DNA from: an uncultured Clostridia bacterium
Lineage (GTDB): Bacteria; Bacillota; Clostridia; UBA1381
NCBI GenBank assembly: GCA_934481375.1
Contig: CAKSPN010000025.1
Span: forward strand, 1-15,774
Direction of reading: 5' to 3'
DNA: 15,774 bases
A model generated the notes under the pieces. It saw nothing but the letters and a program-made list of their open reading frames with translations, had not been told where the DNA came from and searched no databases. How positions within the stretch are numbered: position 1 is the stretch's first letter; each line of letters begins with the position of its first letter. Positions 7,459-14,471 of the stretch are shown here, piece by piece. The position numbers and the translations under genes were made by a program.

Positions 7459-8109
7459 TCAGGCCTTATAATAATTAAATTTCTTTTCCGTGTAGTTCAG
7501 GAGCAGTGTAAGTATTCCACACATTGCAAGGAAGAAAAGTCCCGTTGAGAACAGCGGCCATATAAGACCCTGTTTTGAAAAACGCTCGGCATACATTATA
7601 ATTTCCACAACGCCGATAACTCTCGCAAGCGACGTATCCTTTACAAGCGTTATTATTTCATTGCCCATAGGCGCTATAATTCTTTTTACGACCTGCATAA
7701 GTATTACCTTAAAAAATACCTGGGTGCGCGTCATTCCGAGTACCTGACCTGCCTCATACTGACCCTTGGGGATACTTTCTATACCGCCTCGGTATATTTC
7801 TGAAAAATACGCCGCATAGTTTATGATAAACGCCGTCAGAGTCGAACCCATTCTCGAAAGCGGAGTTACGTTAAATCCGAAATGCGCTCCTATAAGTCCC
7901 GGTGCAAAAAGCGCTACAAAAAGCTGTAACATAAGCGGCGTACCTCTTATTATCCACACAAAGGTTTTAAGCAGCCACCGTATCGGTTTGAATTTTGACA
8001 TTGTTCCCAGGGAGATTATAAGTCCCAACGGGATTGCCGCAATCAGCGTAACGGCAAATATAATCAGGTTTTGCTCAAAACCCGCAAACAACGCAATAAT
8101 CTGTTCCAT
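7459..8109 (-). CDS. Polar amino acid ABC transporter permease (HisM/GlnP family)
   Basis: A 216-residue inner-membrane permease with about five membrane helices. RGTPLMLQLF (55-64) and the EAA loop beginning EAGQVLGMTRTQ (119-130) are diagnostic of the HisM/GlnP family; the EAA loop docks on the ATPase. Only one permease gene is present, so it probably works as a homodimer, as in many Gram-positive glutamine or cystine importers. The ATG at 8109 follows AAAGGATAAAACAATT, with the ribosome site about ten bases away. It sits between the binding-protein gene (70 bases upstream, separated by a hairpin) and the ATPase gene (13 bases downstream), giving the order binding protein-permease-ATPase. 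Confidence 0.94.
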   Translation of the reverse strand: MEQIIALFAGFEQNLIIFAVTLIAAIPLGLIISLGTMSKFKPIRWLLKTFVWIIRGTPLMLQLFVALFAPGLIGAHFGFNVTPLSRMGSTLTAFIINYAAYFSEIYRGGIESIPKGQYEAGQVLGMTRTQVFFKVILMQVVKRIIAPMGNEIITLVKDTSLARVIGVVEIIMYAERFSKQGLIWPLFSTGLFFLAMCGILTLLLNYTEKKFNYYKA

Positions 8110-8137
8110 AATTGTTTTATCCTTTCAAGCCTCAAAA

Positions 8138-8167
8138 AGCCGCCGTCGGAATTAACCGACAGCGGCT
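8138..8167 (-). promoter_or_regulatory. Intercistronic hairpin between binding-protein and permease genes
   Basis: In minus-strand RNA a 12-bp stem forms with one G-U pair (8156-8167 with 8138-8149, loop of six), followed by only four U. On the plus strand the same position is a C-A mismatch, so the minus-strand RNA is the paired form. It probably acts as a partial terminator or 3' stabiliser that leaves more binding-protein than permease message. Confidence 0.65.
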
Positions 8168-8179
8168 GCCTTACGGCAA

Positions 8180-8974
8180 TTATTTTATAAGCAATAAATC
8201 CGTGAGCTTATAACGGTCTGCAATCTGCTTTAACGTACCGTCAGCCGCAAGCTCCTTAACAGCCTCGTCTACCTTTGCGGTTACGTCCGAGCCTTTTCTG
8301 AATGCTATTCCGTATTCTTCTTCTTCAAAGTTCTTGTCGATTATTGTTAAATCTCTGTAATCGGTTCCCTCGCCTACCGAACCGAGCGCAATTATATATT
8401 CAAGCACAACGGCGTCGCTTACTCCGGCTTTAACCTCCATAAGACCCTTTGCCTGTGAATCCACTGCCGTAAATTCAGCCTTTTCAAACAAGCTGTCGCT
8501 CTTTGCGGTTTCTTCGCCTGCCGAACCTGCTTCCGCAACTACCTTTGCGCCGTCAAGACTGTTTCCGAGAGCGCCCGCCTTGTCTTTCTTAACAACGATA
8601 ACCTGTCTGTTTCCCATATACGGTTCCGATATTGACATATTTTCTTTTCTTTCGTCCGTAATCGTCATACCGTTCCAGATACAGTCGATAGTCTTTGAAT
8701 TAAGCTCCATTTCCTTTGAATCCCAGTTGATTTCCTGGAACTTTGCCTCAACGCCGAGCTTTTCGCATACAGCCTTTGCAAGGTCTGTTTCAAAGCCTAT
8801 AAGCTCTCCGTTTTCCATATAGTTCATCGGTGCAAACAGTGTGTAGCCGATAACCATATTTCCCTTGTCCTTTATGTAATCCATATCGGACGCAGTTTCC
8901 GTTTTCTTTGCTCCGCAAGCCGTCATTGTTACAAGTGCGGCTGCCGCCAGTATTACCGAAATAATTTTTTTCAT
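8180..8974 (-). CDS. Polar amino acid ABC transporter substrate-binding lipoprotein
   Basis: A 264-residue surface lipoprotein of the type-2 periplasmic-binding fold (SBP family 3). A signal peptide (MKKIISVILAAAALV) ends in the lipobox MTAC, with C20 as the lipidated residue. Family motifs include GYTLFAPMNYMENGELIGFE, ETDLAKAVCEKLG, IWNGMTITDER and SAGEETAK. In the second lobe, where many amino-acid binders have an Asp that holds the ligand amine (DAVVVD), this protein has Glu (DAVVLEY); this comparison is by eye. The start at 8974 has GGAGG nine bases upstream; a longer frame from 9001 starts inside a leader palindrome and would bury the signal peptide. It is the first gene of the operon, with promoter 9029-9057. 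The ligand is probably a polar amino acid, not further resolvable. Confidence 0.94.
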   Translation of the reverse strand: MKKIISVILAAAALVTMTACGAKKTETASDMDYIKDKGNMVIGYTLFAPMNYMENGELIGFETDLAKAVCEKLGVEAKFQEINWDSKEMELNSKTIDCIWNGMTITDERKENMSISEPYMGNRQVIVVKKDKAGALGNSLDGAKVVAEAGSAGEETAKSDSLFEKAEFTAVDSQAKGLMEVKAGVSDAVVLEYIIALGSVGEGTDYRDLTIIDKNFEEEEYGIAFRKGSDVTAKVDEAVKELAADGTLKQIADRYKLTDLLLIK

Positions 8975-8992
8975 AATCCTTATCCTCCCTGT

Positions 8993-9007
8993 ACCGCACA
9001 TTGCGGT
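8993..9007. promoter_or_regulatory. Leader palindrome before the binding-protein gene
   Basis: ACCGCACATTGCGGT has perfect 6-bp arms around a 3-base centre. It lies between the operon promoter and the GGAGG ribosome site. Possible operator or RNA hairpin, analogous in position to the palindrome at 1106-1120 but different in sequence. Confidence 0.4.
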
Positions 9008-9028
9008 GTTTCTCTTGATTTCTTTATC

Positions 9029-9057
9029 ATTTTAACACTTTACTACACTAAAGTCAA
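9029..9057 (-). promoter_or_regulatory. Sigma-A promoter of the amino-acid ABC operon
   Basis: On the minus strand TTGACT (9052-9057), a 17-base spacer and TAAAAT (9029-9034). The leader is about 45 bases with a small palindrome; it is too short for a T-box or large riboswitch. Confidence 0.8.
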
Positions 9058-9099
9058 GAAGTTTTTTCGTTTTTTTCTTATTTCGGCTATATGCACAAG

Positions 9100-9127
9100 A
9101 AAAGGCAACCCTTTCGGATTGCCTTTT
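9100..9127 (-). terminator. Terminator of the SLH protein gene
   Basis: In minus-strand RNA GGCAAUCC pairs with GGGUUGCC around a GAAA tetraloop, including one U-G pair, and four U follow. On the plus strand that pair is a C-A mismatch. It lies 12 bases after the stop of the gene at 9139-11019. Confidence 0.85.
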
Positions 9128-9138
9128 GTAATCATTGC

Positions 9139-11019
9139 TTATCTGCTGAGATATTTGTAAATCATTACCGCAGCTTCGCCTCTGGTAAGATTATTTTGGG
9201 GATTGAAGTTTCCGTTCTCATCTCCGCCGAATATGCCCATTGCTTTAAGGATTGCAATGTATCCTTTGTTCTGCACAACATCGTTGAACGGCTGTACAAA
9301 TATGTCGTTATATTTTGCCGCACCGTCAAGTCCGATTGCCTTTACAAGGTCTATTGCCGCATTTTCACGTGTCAGCAAAACATCTTCTCCGCCGCCGTTA
9401 TATATATGCAAAAATCCCGTAAGCTCGCTGAATTCTTTTTCGGTTATATATGCGTTCGGCTTAAATTCACCGCCCGAAAAACCTATTCCGTATTGTGCAA
9501 GCTTTTCTATATACTCCTTTGCGTAATGGTTATCTATATCGCTGTACTTGTACTCGGCGTCCTTGATTTCTTCGCCGTCATAGCCGACCGCTTTGCCCGT
9601 AAGCGCATTAAGAGTAACAGTTTTGTCAAAATCATATACAAGGTATGCTTTTTTATCTTTATTTAAAAGATATTTCTTGCTGTAACCTGCATATTCAAAG
9701 AACTTTTTCGCCGCTTCTTCTGCGCTTAAAGCGTTGTTAACCGACGGAAATTCTCCGTTTAGCGTGTAGTTTATGTAATAGCTTTTAACCTTACCGTTCT
9801 TATCGGTATAAACACGCGCGCAATCGCCGTAAACCGTAATGCCGTTTTCGTATCTGGACATCTGCTTGCCGTCAAACTTGTACTTGCCGCTTATCGACGG
9901 AGTTAATGCCGCAACGGTCTTTTCCGTTGTCTTTTGATCGGCGTCTTTAAGCTCCTCCCGGTCGCCGTAAGCGCTTATATTGTATATCTCGCCCGTTTTT
10001 GCGTCTGCCTGCGCGCTTATATAATTTTCATCGTCCGAGAATGTAAGGCTGTAGCGGTATACGTTTTCGTCCTCAAACATTCTTTCAAGCGATATGCCCG
10101 TCATTTTATATGATTTCGGAATTGTCACAACGCCGTTTGAGCGGATTTTGCTTTCAATCTGCGACTTTGAAAGCAATCCTGCAATCTTATCAAGTTCCGC
10201 CTGCTCCGCAGGAGTAAAATTGCTGCCGCCGCCTGCGTCCTTTGCTGACGACGCAGCCTCGTTTCTCAAGCCTCTGTATACAGGCTGCGGCTCATACTCG
10301 AACACATCGCCCGTAACCGCACTTATGTATTTACTGCCGTTGTCGTTTATGTATGCCGGGAAGAAGTGCTGCTTTCCATCCTTGTAATAGCCCCGGTATA
10401 CCATTTTAAAGCCAAGCTTTTCGGTAAATGCCGATTTTGCTTCGTCCTCTGTTTTGTACTCTGCGCCTTTGCCGTCAAATGCGGTAATTTTTGAATACGG
10501 GAAACGCATACTCGTTACCGACATATCCTCCGTATTCACTTCAATATAACCATTTTCCCCGGCTATATCTGTTCCGTCCTCGGTACGCTGAATATTAAAG
10601 AACGCACGCTTTCCGTACAAATCATTATTTTCGCCCGTTACTTTAAATTCTGCGTTCGGATTTGCCTTAACCGCAAAAGCTTCCGCAATTTTACGCAGAC
10701 TTTCGCTGTCGGTTTTCGGGAATGACGGTTCATCATTTTCCTCCCGTTTTTCTTCTTTGTAGTGATTGTAATAGGTTATTACCTTTTCATCATTGCAATT
10801 AACCGTCACATACTCGTTATCGGACGACCATTCAAAACGGTACAGCGCACCGTCCTCGTCCTCGCTTACTCTGCTTTCAAATTTTTCAAGCGCCGCCGGA
10901 ATTTCTATCCTATCCTTCACTGTTTTAAGAAACTCCGCTGTTTTTCCGTCCTGCGCATACGCCGGCATAACAGACAGCGCCATAACTGCCGCAATAACAG
11001 TCGATACTATTTTTTTCAT
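9139..11019 (-). CDS. Secreted YcdB/YcdC-repeat protein with C-terminal SLH domains
   Basis: A 626-residue exported protein. The signal peptide has MKK, a hydrophobic core and cleavage after AYA (residue 22). The body has two similar halves (~50-255 and ~285-480) rich in Tyr, Asp, Glu and Lys. They carry PepSY-like YcdB/YcdC signatures such as YRFEWSSDNEYVTV and YRYSLTFSDDENYISAQAD followed by TGEIYNIS. A Gly/Ala/Ser linker lies near 270. The C-terminus has an SLH repeat at ~490-535 (SDIDNHYAKEYIEKLAQYGI), a degenerate middle one (LTRENAAIDLVKAIGL) and a full last one at ~568-622 (ending FNPQNNLTRGEAAVMIYKYL). SLH domains bind pyruvylated wall polymer, so it should be surface-anchored. YcdB-like domains may inhibit or modulate proteases; the role here is unknown. 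AAAGGA precedes the ATG, and the promoter is at 11061-11089. Confidence 0.88.
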   Translation of the reverse strand: MKKIVSTVIAAVMALSVMPAYAQDGKTAEFLKTVKDRIEIPAALEKFESRVSEDEDGALYRFEWSSDNEYVTVNCNDEKVITYYNHYKEEKREENDEPSFPKTDSESLRKIAEAFAVKANPNAEFKVTGENNDLYGKRAFFNIQRTEDGTDIAGENGYIEVNTEDMSVTSMRFPYSKITAFDGKGAEYKTEDEAKSAFTEKLGFKMVYRGYYKDGKQHFFPAYINDNGSKYISAVTGDVFEYEPQPVYRGLRNEAASSAKDAGGGSNFTPAEQAELDKIAGLLSKSQIESKIRSNGVVTIPKSYKMTGISLERMFEDENVYRYSLTFSDDENYISAQADAKTGEIYNISAYGDREELKDADQKTTEKTVAALTPSISGKYKFDGKQMSRYENGITVYGDCARVYTDKNGKVKSYYINYTLNGEFPSVNNALSAEEAAKKFFEYAGYSKKYLLNKDKKAYLVYDFDKTVTLNALTGKAVGYDGEEIKDAEYKYSDIDNHYAKEYIEKLAQYGIGFSGGEFKPNAYITEKEFSELTGFLHIYNGGGEDVLLTRENAAIDLVKAIGLDGAAKYNDIFVQPFNDVVQNKGYIAILKAMGIFGGDENGNFNPQNNLTRGEAAVMIYKYLSR

Positions 11020-11060
11020 AATATCATTCCTTTCTTTCTTAAAATCAGCCCTTCATACAT

Positions 11061-11089
11061 ATTATACACTACCCTTCCATAATTTGCAA
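11061..11089 (-). promoter_or_regulatory. Sigma-A promoter of the SLH protein gene
   Basis: On the minus strand TTGCAA (11084-11089), a 17-base spacer and TATAAT (11061-11066). It is back-to-back with the kinase promoter at 11112-11140. Confidence 0.75.
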
Positions 11090-11111
11090 CACAATTTTTA
11101 CTTTTTGGATA

Positions 11112-11140
11112 TTGTTTTTTTCCGTTTTGCTGTTTATAAT
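11112..11140 (+). promoter_or_regulatory. Sigma-A promoter of the pyridoxamine kinase gene
   Basis: TTGTTT (11112-11117), a 17-base spacer and a perfect TATAAT (11135-11140). The -10 box ends only 17 bases before the ATG, so the leader is about ten bases and just covers the AAGG ribosome site. Confidence 0.65.
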
Positions 11141-11157
11141 ATAAGAAGGTGATACAA

Positions 11158-11997
11158 ATGGAATTAAAGAAAATTTTGACTGTACAGGATATATCATGTG
11201 TGGGCAAATGCTCGCTTACGGCGGCTCTGCCGGTGCTTTCGGCAATGGGCATCGAGGCTTGCGTAATCCCCACGGCGGTGCTTTCCACGCACACGGGAGG
11301 ATTTAAGGATTATACATACCGTGATCTTACCGAGGATATAGTGCCGATAACGGAGCACTGGAAAAAATACAATATAGCATTTGACTCGATATATACGGGA
11401 TACCTCGGCTCGATACGGCAAATACAGATAATGAAAAATTTATTTAAGGATTTCGGCACTGCGTCGGTGTTTGTCGACCCCGTTATGGGCGACAACGGAA
11501 AAATGTATGCCGGATTTACGCCCGAATTTGCCGAAGAAATGAAATCCTTGTGCGAAACGGCGGACGTTATAGCGCCCAATATGACAGAGGCGGCACTTTT
11601 GCTCGGATTTGACTATGACGGCGGAAAATACAGCGAAAAGCGTGCAAAGGACGTTGTGCGTGAGCTTGCAAATACAGGCGCGAAAAAGGTTATTCTCACG
11701 GGCGTAAGCTTTAATGACAGCGAACAGGGCGCGGCGTTTTACGACAGTGAAACGGACGTTTTCGGCTGTTGTATGGGAGAGAACATAAACGGACGTTTTC
11801 ACGGAACGGGCGATTTGTTTTCAAGCGCCGCCGCAGGGGCGCTTGTCCTCGGCAAGCCGCTTGACGAGGCTTGCCGCATTGCGGTGGATTTTGTGTTAAA
11901 CTCCATAAAAGCGACTCTCGACTGCGCAAAAACGCACTGGTACGGCGTGAATTTTGAGCCTGCTCTGCCGACGCTGTGGCAAAGTTTGAAAAAATAA
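11158..11997 (+). CDS. pdxK: Pyridoxamine/pyridoxal kinase (PdxK/PdxY-like)
   Basis: A 279-residue cytosolic ribokinase-fold kinase that phosphorylates pyridoxamine or pyridoxal in the vitamin B6 salvage route. The N-terminus has DISCVGKCSLTAALPVLSAM and PTAVLSTHTGGF, typical of the clostridial pyridoxamine kinase branch. VFVDPVMGDNGKMY and VIAPNMTEAALLLG are the central kinase motifs, and HGTGDLFSSAAAG carries the anion hole and catalytic base D219. The start is ATG at 11158, with AGAAGG eight bases upstream; an in-frame GTG at 11149 overlaps that site. Unlike thiD genes, no thiamin genes flank it. It converges on the DUF975 gene across the hairpin array and is terminated at 12040-12063. Confidence 0.93.
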   Translation: MELKKILTVQDISCVGKCSLTAALPVLSAMGIEACVIPTAVLSTHTGGFKDYTYRDLTEDIVPITEHWKKYNIAFDSIYTGYLGSIRQIQIMKNLFKDFGTASVFVDPVMGDNGKMYAGFTPEFAEEMKSLCETADVIAPNMTEAALLLGFDYDGGKYSEKRAKDVVRELANTGAKKVILTGVSFNDSEQGAAFYDSETDVFGCCMGENINGRFHGTGDLFSSAAAGALVLGKPLDEACRIAVDFVLNSIKATLDCAKTHWYGVNFEPALPTLWQSLKK

Positions 11998-12039
11998 AAA
12001 ATATCTCTGAGCCTGCCGACAAAATCTTGCCGACAGGCG

Positions 12040-12063
12040 AAAAAAGTGATATAACACTTTTTT
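12040..12063 (+). terminator. Bidirectional terminator after the pyridoxamine kinase gene
   Basis: AAAAAAGTG (12040-12048), loop ATATAA, CACTTTTTT (12055-12063). It has six U on either strand, so it can end the kinase transcript and any transcript arriving from the DUF975 side. Confidence 0.7.
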
Positions 12064-12200
12064 CAAAACTACTGTATGAAAAATCAAAAGTTCCGTTGAT
12101 TGGATTTTGAAGTGTCAAAATCTGAAGCTTTTGATTTTAGCCGGTTCTGACGCGCCTGTCGCCGGAAATGATTTAAACTTGAGGTTAGCGCCTCAAACTT

Positions 12201-12239
12201 CCTAAAACAAAGCAGACAAACCTCAAATGGTTTGCCTGC
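12201..12239 (-). repeat. Second copy of the GTTTGTCTGC hairpin repeat
   Basis: In minus-strand RNA an 11-bp stem forms between 12229-12239 and 12212-12222, followed by UUUGUUUUAGG. Bases 12201-12221 match 5517-5537 in reverse complement at 20 of 21 positions; the hairpin loops differ. This suggests a dispersed terminator-like repeat in this genome. Confidence 0.55.
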
Positions 12240-12244
12240 AATCT

Positions 12245-12281
12245 AAAATATCCCTGAAAGCAAGCTTTCAGAGATATTTTT
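12245..12281 (-). terminator. Hairpin directly after the DUF975 gene
   Basis: A 16-bp stem with one U-G pair and loop CUUG in minus-strand RNA, starting 11 bases after the stop codon. The tract after the stem is UUUUAG, weaker than the other terminators here, so some readthrough into the array is likely. Confidence 0.6.
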
Positions 12282-12291
12282 ATTTACAAAA

Positions 12292-12888
12292 TTACGCAAT
12301 CGTTGCTTCCTGCACGGGTTCCGCAGGCGCTTTGATGCTGTTATAGAAGTTCACCGCTGTCATATTCATATACGGTGTAACATAAATGTATGCAAGACCG
12401 AAAGTTACCGAGCCGAGCAATATCCAAAGTATGAACGACAGCTGAAGTACAAAAAACTCCCACTTATGTCCGTCCATTATTCTCTTGCTCTCATTAAGCG
12501 CCTCCCGTGCCGTCATATCATTGTTTTCTGCCAGTATGTACGGAGCCATTGCGTACGAGTATGATTTTATTATACCCGGAATCACAAAAAGCATTGACCA
12601 CAGCCATACGAAGAATAATGTGATAATCGTCAGCCACACCGATTTGCCGAAAACTTCAAATCCGTTGAAAACATCCCCTGCTTTCGGTTTTGTTCCTTTT
12701 GCCAAACCGAGGTATATCATGCACAATGATATTTCCATAGGTGCGGCAACGAATATTCCGCCGATACCGAAAGTTATTCCGCTCGCAGCAGAAACTACAA
12801 CCCCAACGATCAATGCGCATACGAACAATATACCGATGTTTCCGCTGATTTGCTGCTTTGCAAGCATTTTCATTTCCACTCTGTTCAT
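12292..12888 (-). CDS. DUF975 family integral membrane protein
   Basis: A 198-residue polytopic membrane protein of unknown function. It matches the DUF975 pattern: an N-terminal MNRVEMKMLAKQQISGNIG segment (the family begins with a short amphipathic stretch then GN), a first helix pair at ~18-60, the linker KAGDVFNGFEVFGKSVWL, and the conserved IPGIIKSYSYAMAPYILAEN with SKRIMDGHKWEFF. Hydrophobic helices follow at ~145-175. The start has GGGGGA seven bases upstream. The promoter (12948-12976) is a perfect sigma-A consensus, so strong constitutive expression is expected. It is followed by the hairpin array. Confidence 0.9.
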   Translation of the reverse strand: MNRVEMKMLAKQQISGNIGILFVCALIVGVVVSAASGITFGIGGIFVAAPMEISLCMIYLGLAKGTKPKAGDVFNGFEVFGKSVWLTIITLFFVWLWSMLFVIPGIIKSYSYAMAPYILAENNDMTAREALNESKRIMDGHKWEFFVLQLSFILWILLGSVTFGLAYIYVTPYMNMTAVNFYNSIKAPAEPVQEATIA

Positions 12889-12947
12889 TAATAAATCCCC
12901 CTTTTTAATGAATAAAAATTTTCACAAAACTTATGTTCTGTAATTTC

Positions 12948-12976
12948 ATTATACACGGTTCGGCAATGTTTGTCAA
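12948..12976 (-). promoter_or_regulatory. Perfect-consensus sigma-A promoter for the DUF975 gene
   Basis: On the minus strand TTGACA (12971-12976), a 17-base spacer and TATAAT (12948-12953). Both boxes and the spacing match the consensus exactly. It begins two bases after the stop codon of the DUF4830 gene, so the two genes need not form an operon. Confidence 0.9.
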
Positions 12977-12978
12977 TA

Positions 12979-13386
12979 TTATTTTCTGAGCCCGTGCATA
13001 AATCCGTTTATGCTTACCGTGCATATATCTCCGCCGACGGGTTCGCCGTCTATCACGATAACGTTTGCACGTACTTCTTCATTCACTTCAAGCGGATAAT
13101 TCACCACTCTGTAAGTATATCTCATTCCTTTCATTCCCTTGTACGGGCGCAAGTCAAATCCTGATTGCAGCTGAAGCCTGTTATAATTCTCGTATACCTT
13201 ATCAAACGGGTCGGGAATGATTATCTCTGAGCTTTCTATATATCTGCTCTCAACGCTCCAGCCGCATTCGTTGAGAAATTTTATGTTTTCCGCATCATCC
13301 GCCCCCGACGCAAACATAACAAAAACAACCGTCACAAAAATCACGGCGCAAACGGCAGCCAAATACATTTTCTTTATTCTCCCCAT
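12979..13386 (-). CDS. DUF4830 domain protein, membrane-anchored
   Basis: A 135-residue protein with an N-terminal basic stretch and one hydrophobic helix (~8-26), so it is either anchored facing out or secreted. The rest matches the small DUF4830 family as I remember it: FLNECGWSVESRYIESSEIIIP, VYENYNRLQLQSGFDLRPYKG, MRYTYRVVNYP and the C-terminal GGDICTVSINGFMHGL. The function is unknown. The start chosen is ATG at 13386, with GGAGG five to six bases upstream; an in-frame GTG at 13404 would bury that site. No clear promoter was found in the AT-rich gap to 13528, which it shares with the divergent DUF378 gene. Confidence 0.82.
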   Translation of the reverse strand: MGRIKKMYLAAVCAVIFVTVVFVMFASGADDAENIKFLNECGWSVESRYIESSEIIIPDPFDKVYENYNRLQLQSGFDLRPYKGMKGMRYTYRVVNYPLEVNEEVRANVIVIDGEPVGGDICTVSINGFMHGLRK

Positions 13387-13528
13387 TTTCCCCTCCGAAA
13401 ACACATCTGTTTTTCTTCTATAAAATTATATATCAAAAAAATAACTTATATTACCATGTTTAAATATTATATATGCGGCAAAAATATAAATGTACAAGCC
13501 GTAAATATATCGGAAAGGAAGATGTGCT

Positions 13529-13726
13529 TTGAATAAAGTTTCTCTTATACTTGTCATTATCGGAGCAATAAACTGGCTTTTGATAGGACTTTTTAAATTT
13601 GATCTGGTCGGCGTTCTTTTCGGCGGACAGGCGTCGGTGCTGTCACGCATAATTTTCACGATTGTGGGACTTGCCGGACTGTGGTGCATAACGCTTTTGT
13701 TTAACAAAAAAGACACCGCTCAGTAA
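13529..13726 (+). CDS. DUF378 family small membrane protein (YuzA-like)
   Basis: A 65-residue protein with two membrane helices. LILVIIGAINWLLIGLFKFD, a short glycine turn (FGGQASVLSR) and IIFTIVGLAGLWCITLLF match the whole length of DUF378, a family of unknown function. The start is TTG at 13529, with AAAGGAAG about six bases upstream. An ATG at 13522 in another frame stops after four codons. It appears monocistronic and ends at the terminator 13745-13773. Confidence 0.9.
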   Translation: MNKVSLILVIIGAINWLLIGLFKFDLVGVLFGGQASVLSRIIFTIVGLAGLWCITLLFNKKDTAQ

Positions 13727-13740
13727 ATAACGATACCGAT

Positions 13741-13777
13741 AAAACGGACTGCAGTAAAATATACTGCAGTCCGCTTT
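13741..13777. terminator. Bidirectional terminator between DUF378 and RibD_C genes
   Basis: CGGACTGCAGTA (13745-13756) pairs perfectly with TACTGCAGTCCG (13762-13773), loop AAATA. CTTTATTTT follows on the plus strand and a four-U tract on the minus strand. Its right end overlaps the RibD_C stop codon. Confidence 0.85.
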
Positions 13778-14453
13778 ATTTTGCAGTGTATCTCAGCCAG
13801 ACCGCACCGCTGTCGAATTTTTCAACATCCAAAAGTTTAAGATGTGTTAAAGGGAAGCTCATTTCACGTCCGTCAAACACAGACGGCATGTCCGTTCTTC
13901 CGTCTATTCCCGCACCTATCAAAATGCTTATTTCGTCCAGAAGTCCGTCGTTTAAAAATGCAGTGTTTATTGCCGCACCGCCCACAATGCCCATTCTCTT
14001 TACGCCAAATTCTTCAAAAAGAATTTCTGCGGCACGTGCAAGATTAACTTTCTCACTTCCGCAGGCAATCCACGAAATATTTTTCCCGTCCAGATAGCGC
14101 AGATACTCCGCCGGCACTTGCTCACAGGTAATAATCAAATACGGCTTTTCCATTCCCGCCGCATCATTCCACAGCAGTTTGCCGTGGGTATCCACTACCG
14201 TTTCATACCCTGCGGCGTCTGCTTTTTTTGAAAAGCCTTCCTTGCCGAAAGGCGTATTATCAACCGTTTTAAATGCTCCCGGTTCTGCCATTTCAAGTTC
14301 CGCCGTTACACGTCCGCTGACTGTCGTCGGCACATTCAAAGCGTTAAGAGTTTTATAATAATCCTCAACACCCGGTAGCTGCGATGTCATCGCACAATCA
14401 ATCCGACCGTCCGCCGAGGTCATCATGTGGCAAACAATATACGGTTTTTTCAT
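13776..14453 (-). CDS. RibD C-terminal-domain / dihydrofolate reductase-fold protein
   Basis: A 225-residue NADPH-dependent reductase of the RibD_C family. The N-terminus PYIVCHMMTSADGRID is the usual first strand and substrate loop; VPTTVSGRVTAE aligns with the usual 'xxxxGRxTxE' segment; MGIVGGAAINTAFL is the dinucleotide-binding motif; LLDEISILI and PSVFDG follow. It lacks the deaminase domain of full RibD and no riboflavin genes are nearby, so it is probably a stand-alone pyrimidine or flavin-like reductase of unknown substrate. The start chosen is ATG at 14453, ten bases after GGAGG; an in-frame TTG at 14459 is only four bases from it. The start is 18 bases after the stop of the GNAT gene, so they form an operon. 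Confidence 0.88.
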   Translation of the reverse strand: MKKPYIVCHMMTSADGRIDCAMTSQLPGVEDYYKTLNALNVPTTVSGRVTAELEMAEPGAFKTVDNTPFGKEGFSKKADAAGYETVVDTHGKLLWNDAAGMEKPYLIITCEQVPAEYLRYLDGKNISWIACGSEKVNLARAAEILFEEFGVKRMGIVGGAAINTAFLNDGLLDEISILIGAGIDGRTDMPSVFDGREMSFPLTHLKLLDVEKFDSGAVWLRYTAK

Positions 14454-14471
14454 ATTCAATCTACCTCCGTT

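Larger units (their letters stand above)
11997..12291 (-). ncRNA. Array of hairpins best paired in minus-strand RNA; candidate structured RNA or 3'UTR
   Basis: No gene fits here. Inverted arms are: 12245-12260 with 12265-12280; 12212-12222 with 12229-12239; 12175-12184 with 12191-12200; CCGG 12141-12144 with 12162-12165; 12080-12090 with 12128-12138, enclosing 12103-12110 with 12115-12122; 12040-12048 with 12055-12063; and 12011-12022 with 12027-12038. In four of these (12245, 12212, 12175, 12011) positions that mismatch as C-A on the plus strand become G-U pairs in minus-strand RNA. The outer ends also pair: AAAAATATCTCTGA at 11997-12010 is the perfect inverse of 12268-12281. It follows the DUF975 stop directly, so it may be that gene's long structured 3' end, a processed RNA or a decayed palindromic element. 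No known RNA family is recognised. Confidence 0.5.

Noticed and set aside
8975..9099. T-box or riboswitch before the amino-acid ABC operon
   Set aside because: The leader is about 45 bases from the predicted start, and no T-box or known aptamer motif is present.
11711..12118. Minus-strand open frames overlapping the kinase 3' end and hairpin array
   Set aside because: They cross a terminator and several stems, have no ribosome site and no family resemblance.
11997..12291. CRISPR array or insertion sequence
   Set aside because: The repeats are inverted hairpins of different sequence, not regular direct repeats with spacers, and there is no transposase.
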